This document shows, piece after piece, positions 62,641-64,000 of a stretch of 64,000 nucleotides of DNA. The translations under genes were made by a program, and so were the position numbers. The notes beneath the pieces were generated by a model. It was not told the origin of the DNA. It searched no databases and was given only the letters and a program-made list of their open reading frames with translations. The stretch's first letter is position 1; every line of letters starts with the position of its first letter. The stretch is from Apodemus sylvaticus. Its lineage: Eukaryota > Chordata > Mammalia > Rodentia > Muridae. Location of the stretch: contig NC_067485.1 in NCBI RefSeq assembly GCF_947179515.1, positions 73,603,646 through 73,667,645 on the forward strand. Reading direction: 5' to 3'.

Positions 62641-62890
62641 ATGTAAACATCTCTCTCTGCTCAATTTGCTCCCCACAGGAGGAAGCACGCGCCAGTTCTC
62701 AGCACCACTGTTAGCACCAGGCTGAACGCTGGTTGGCAGTGAGCATTCCTGCTGGGCTTTCTACCAAAGCCATGCTCCTCACAATGCACTCCTTGACTGT
62801 CCTTCCGCACTACACTGGTTTTAACAGAACAAGAAAACATCACAGTGTGCCCACCACATGCCTTTGTGTTTTGCTTCCTTGGTGCACTGA

Positions 62891-63085
62891 TGGGCTGGGG
62901 ACATGGCTATATAGCATGAAGGCCCAGGAATGCATACAAAATCATATGTGGCATGGATGTAATCTTAAAAGAGATGGAAGAATTCCAAGATGCTCCAAGG
63001 TTGGCTGGCCTGGCATATGTAGCCATGACGACGGGGCCAACACTTGAGGCTGCCCTCTGACCTCCATTCCTCACATACACCAACA
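62891..63085 (+). mobile_element. B3-like SINE
   Basis: gatgggctggggacatggct, aggcccaggaatgcatac, ggctgccctctgacctccat. Confidence 0.6.
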
Positions 63086-63275
63086 GCATATTAATTATAC
63101 CCTTGAAAAATGATTGAAATAGACACGGTGAGTACCCTTAAAAATTAGAAATAGCCTGTGGCTTTGCCGAGAATTTTATGTGTCTCTGTGCAAAGGATCA
63201 CATTACCCACAGCTTCACAGCTTCTACAAATATCTTTTTCCTTACCTGGAGAAAATCATGTGCTATCACTGGTGT

Positions 63276-63278
63276 GTA

Positions 63279-63314
<36 letters not shown>

Positions 63315-63315
63315 G
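63276..63315. repeat. (GT)n microsatellite
   Basis: GTGTATGT then about 14 GT units. Confidence 0.95.
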
Positions 63316-64000
63316 TGTCTAATATTCATATTTCTTTGTGTTAATCTTCTTTGTTATACCCATACAAACATTTATCTGTGAAAGAGCTTAGTCATATAGA
63401 AAGTTTTAATAATTTCAGTAGCTTTCTGCCTTTCTTTGTCCCTTTAGAGTGGGGGATTACCATGAAGGCTTTTTTTAAACAAAGGGGGTCCTCATACTTG
63501 CAAGGCAAATACTTTACCTGAGTCCCATTCTGAACTAATTTTAACCCATTATCTTTAGTATCTTCTTTTGTGACTTCCACTATTTTTTTATTCTTCTGTT
63601 TTATTTATTTTTTAATTACATTGTCAGTACAGTGAAGGCTCCATTGGTGTTAGAAGAGCTAAAGATTCCTTCTGCTGAGGGCCACCACAGTGAAGGCTTC
63701 TTTAAGTCTACTCCATAAAGGGGAAAGACTTGTGCCATCCTGCAGGGGAAGGCTTTATGTGAGAATTACACGTGAGAAACGCCCCTTTCGTGCTCGAAAC
63801 TCTGGGGCGGGAATGGGGAGGGGTTTTGTGTTTCACTGAGATCACAGAGTCAGGGCTGCTCCAGCACACACTGGACAGGAGCCTGTGGTTGAGTGGCGTG
63901 ACGTGGAGGGGTGGAGGGGTGAGCTACAGCAGCGCCATGTGAACAACTCCATGATGTCTTTGGAGGTTCAGTCCAAAATTCCCAGGGTGCTTCTAAACAC
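63316..64000. other. End of window, Prkcq intron, nothing recognised
   Basis: No kinase exon or clear repeat seen. The next upstream Prkcq exon lies beyond this edge. Confidence 0.4.

Overview
This is a vertebrate (murid rodent) genomic window, not a microbial one. It holds one protein-coding gene that I can identify, and most of the rest is rodent transposon and simple-repeat sequence. The gene is on the minus strand: the 3' part of Prkcq (protein kinase C theta). Six coding exons with canonical AG/GT splice sites join in frame into 256 codons plus a stop, residues 452-707 of the protein. They cover the kinase hinge, catalytic loop, DFG and activation loop, C-lobe and AGC C-tail. The exons lie at 56418-56509, 54081-54143, 49631-49769, 40747-40935, 34083-34211 and 33402-33560. 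The 3' UTR runs down to a likely poly(A) signal at 32334-32339. The first 451 residues (C2, C1A/C1B, hinge and kinase N-lobe) must lie beyond base 64000.

Organism: B1, B2/B3-type tRNA-derived SINEs, MT/ORR1-type ERVL-MaLR LTRs and murine L1s point to Muridae. The 3' UTRs of the younger L1s (30047, 47205, 60099) resemble the rat-lineage L1 consensus more than the mouse one. I saw no ID (BC1-derived) SINE, which is a little unexpected for Rattus, so I say murid, rat-like, species not fixed.

Layout. 1-32 kb: region downstream of Prkcq with no host gene recognised. It holds two MaLR proviral remnants (2598-4208 and 7337-9733), a truncated L1 (6605), a decayed Rps6 processed pseudogene split by an LTR (17302-18345), a 158-bp near-perfect inverted repeat (20135/20685), nested LTRs (23.8-25.3 kb), an ancient antisense L1 (27.2-28.2 kb), and an L1 with target-site duplication inside an LTR, followed by a long GAA tract (30.0-31.4 kb). 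32.3-64 kb: Prkcq 3' UTR, last six coding exons and five complete introns plus part of a sixth, with intronic SINEs, LTRs, an L1 with a 15-bp target-site duplication (60.1 kb) and many microsatellites.

I did not find an undescribed biological system. The most useful leads are a long UG-repeat just upstream of a 63-nt kinase exon, two strong CTCF-like motifs, the LTR-split Rps6 pseudogene, the inverted repeat, and the GAA expansion associated with an L1 insertion. Repeat family names come from remembered consensus sequences, without a RepeatMasker run.
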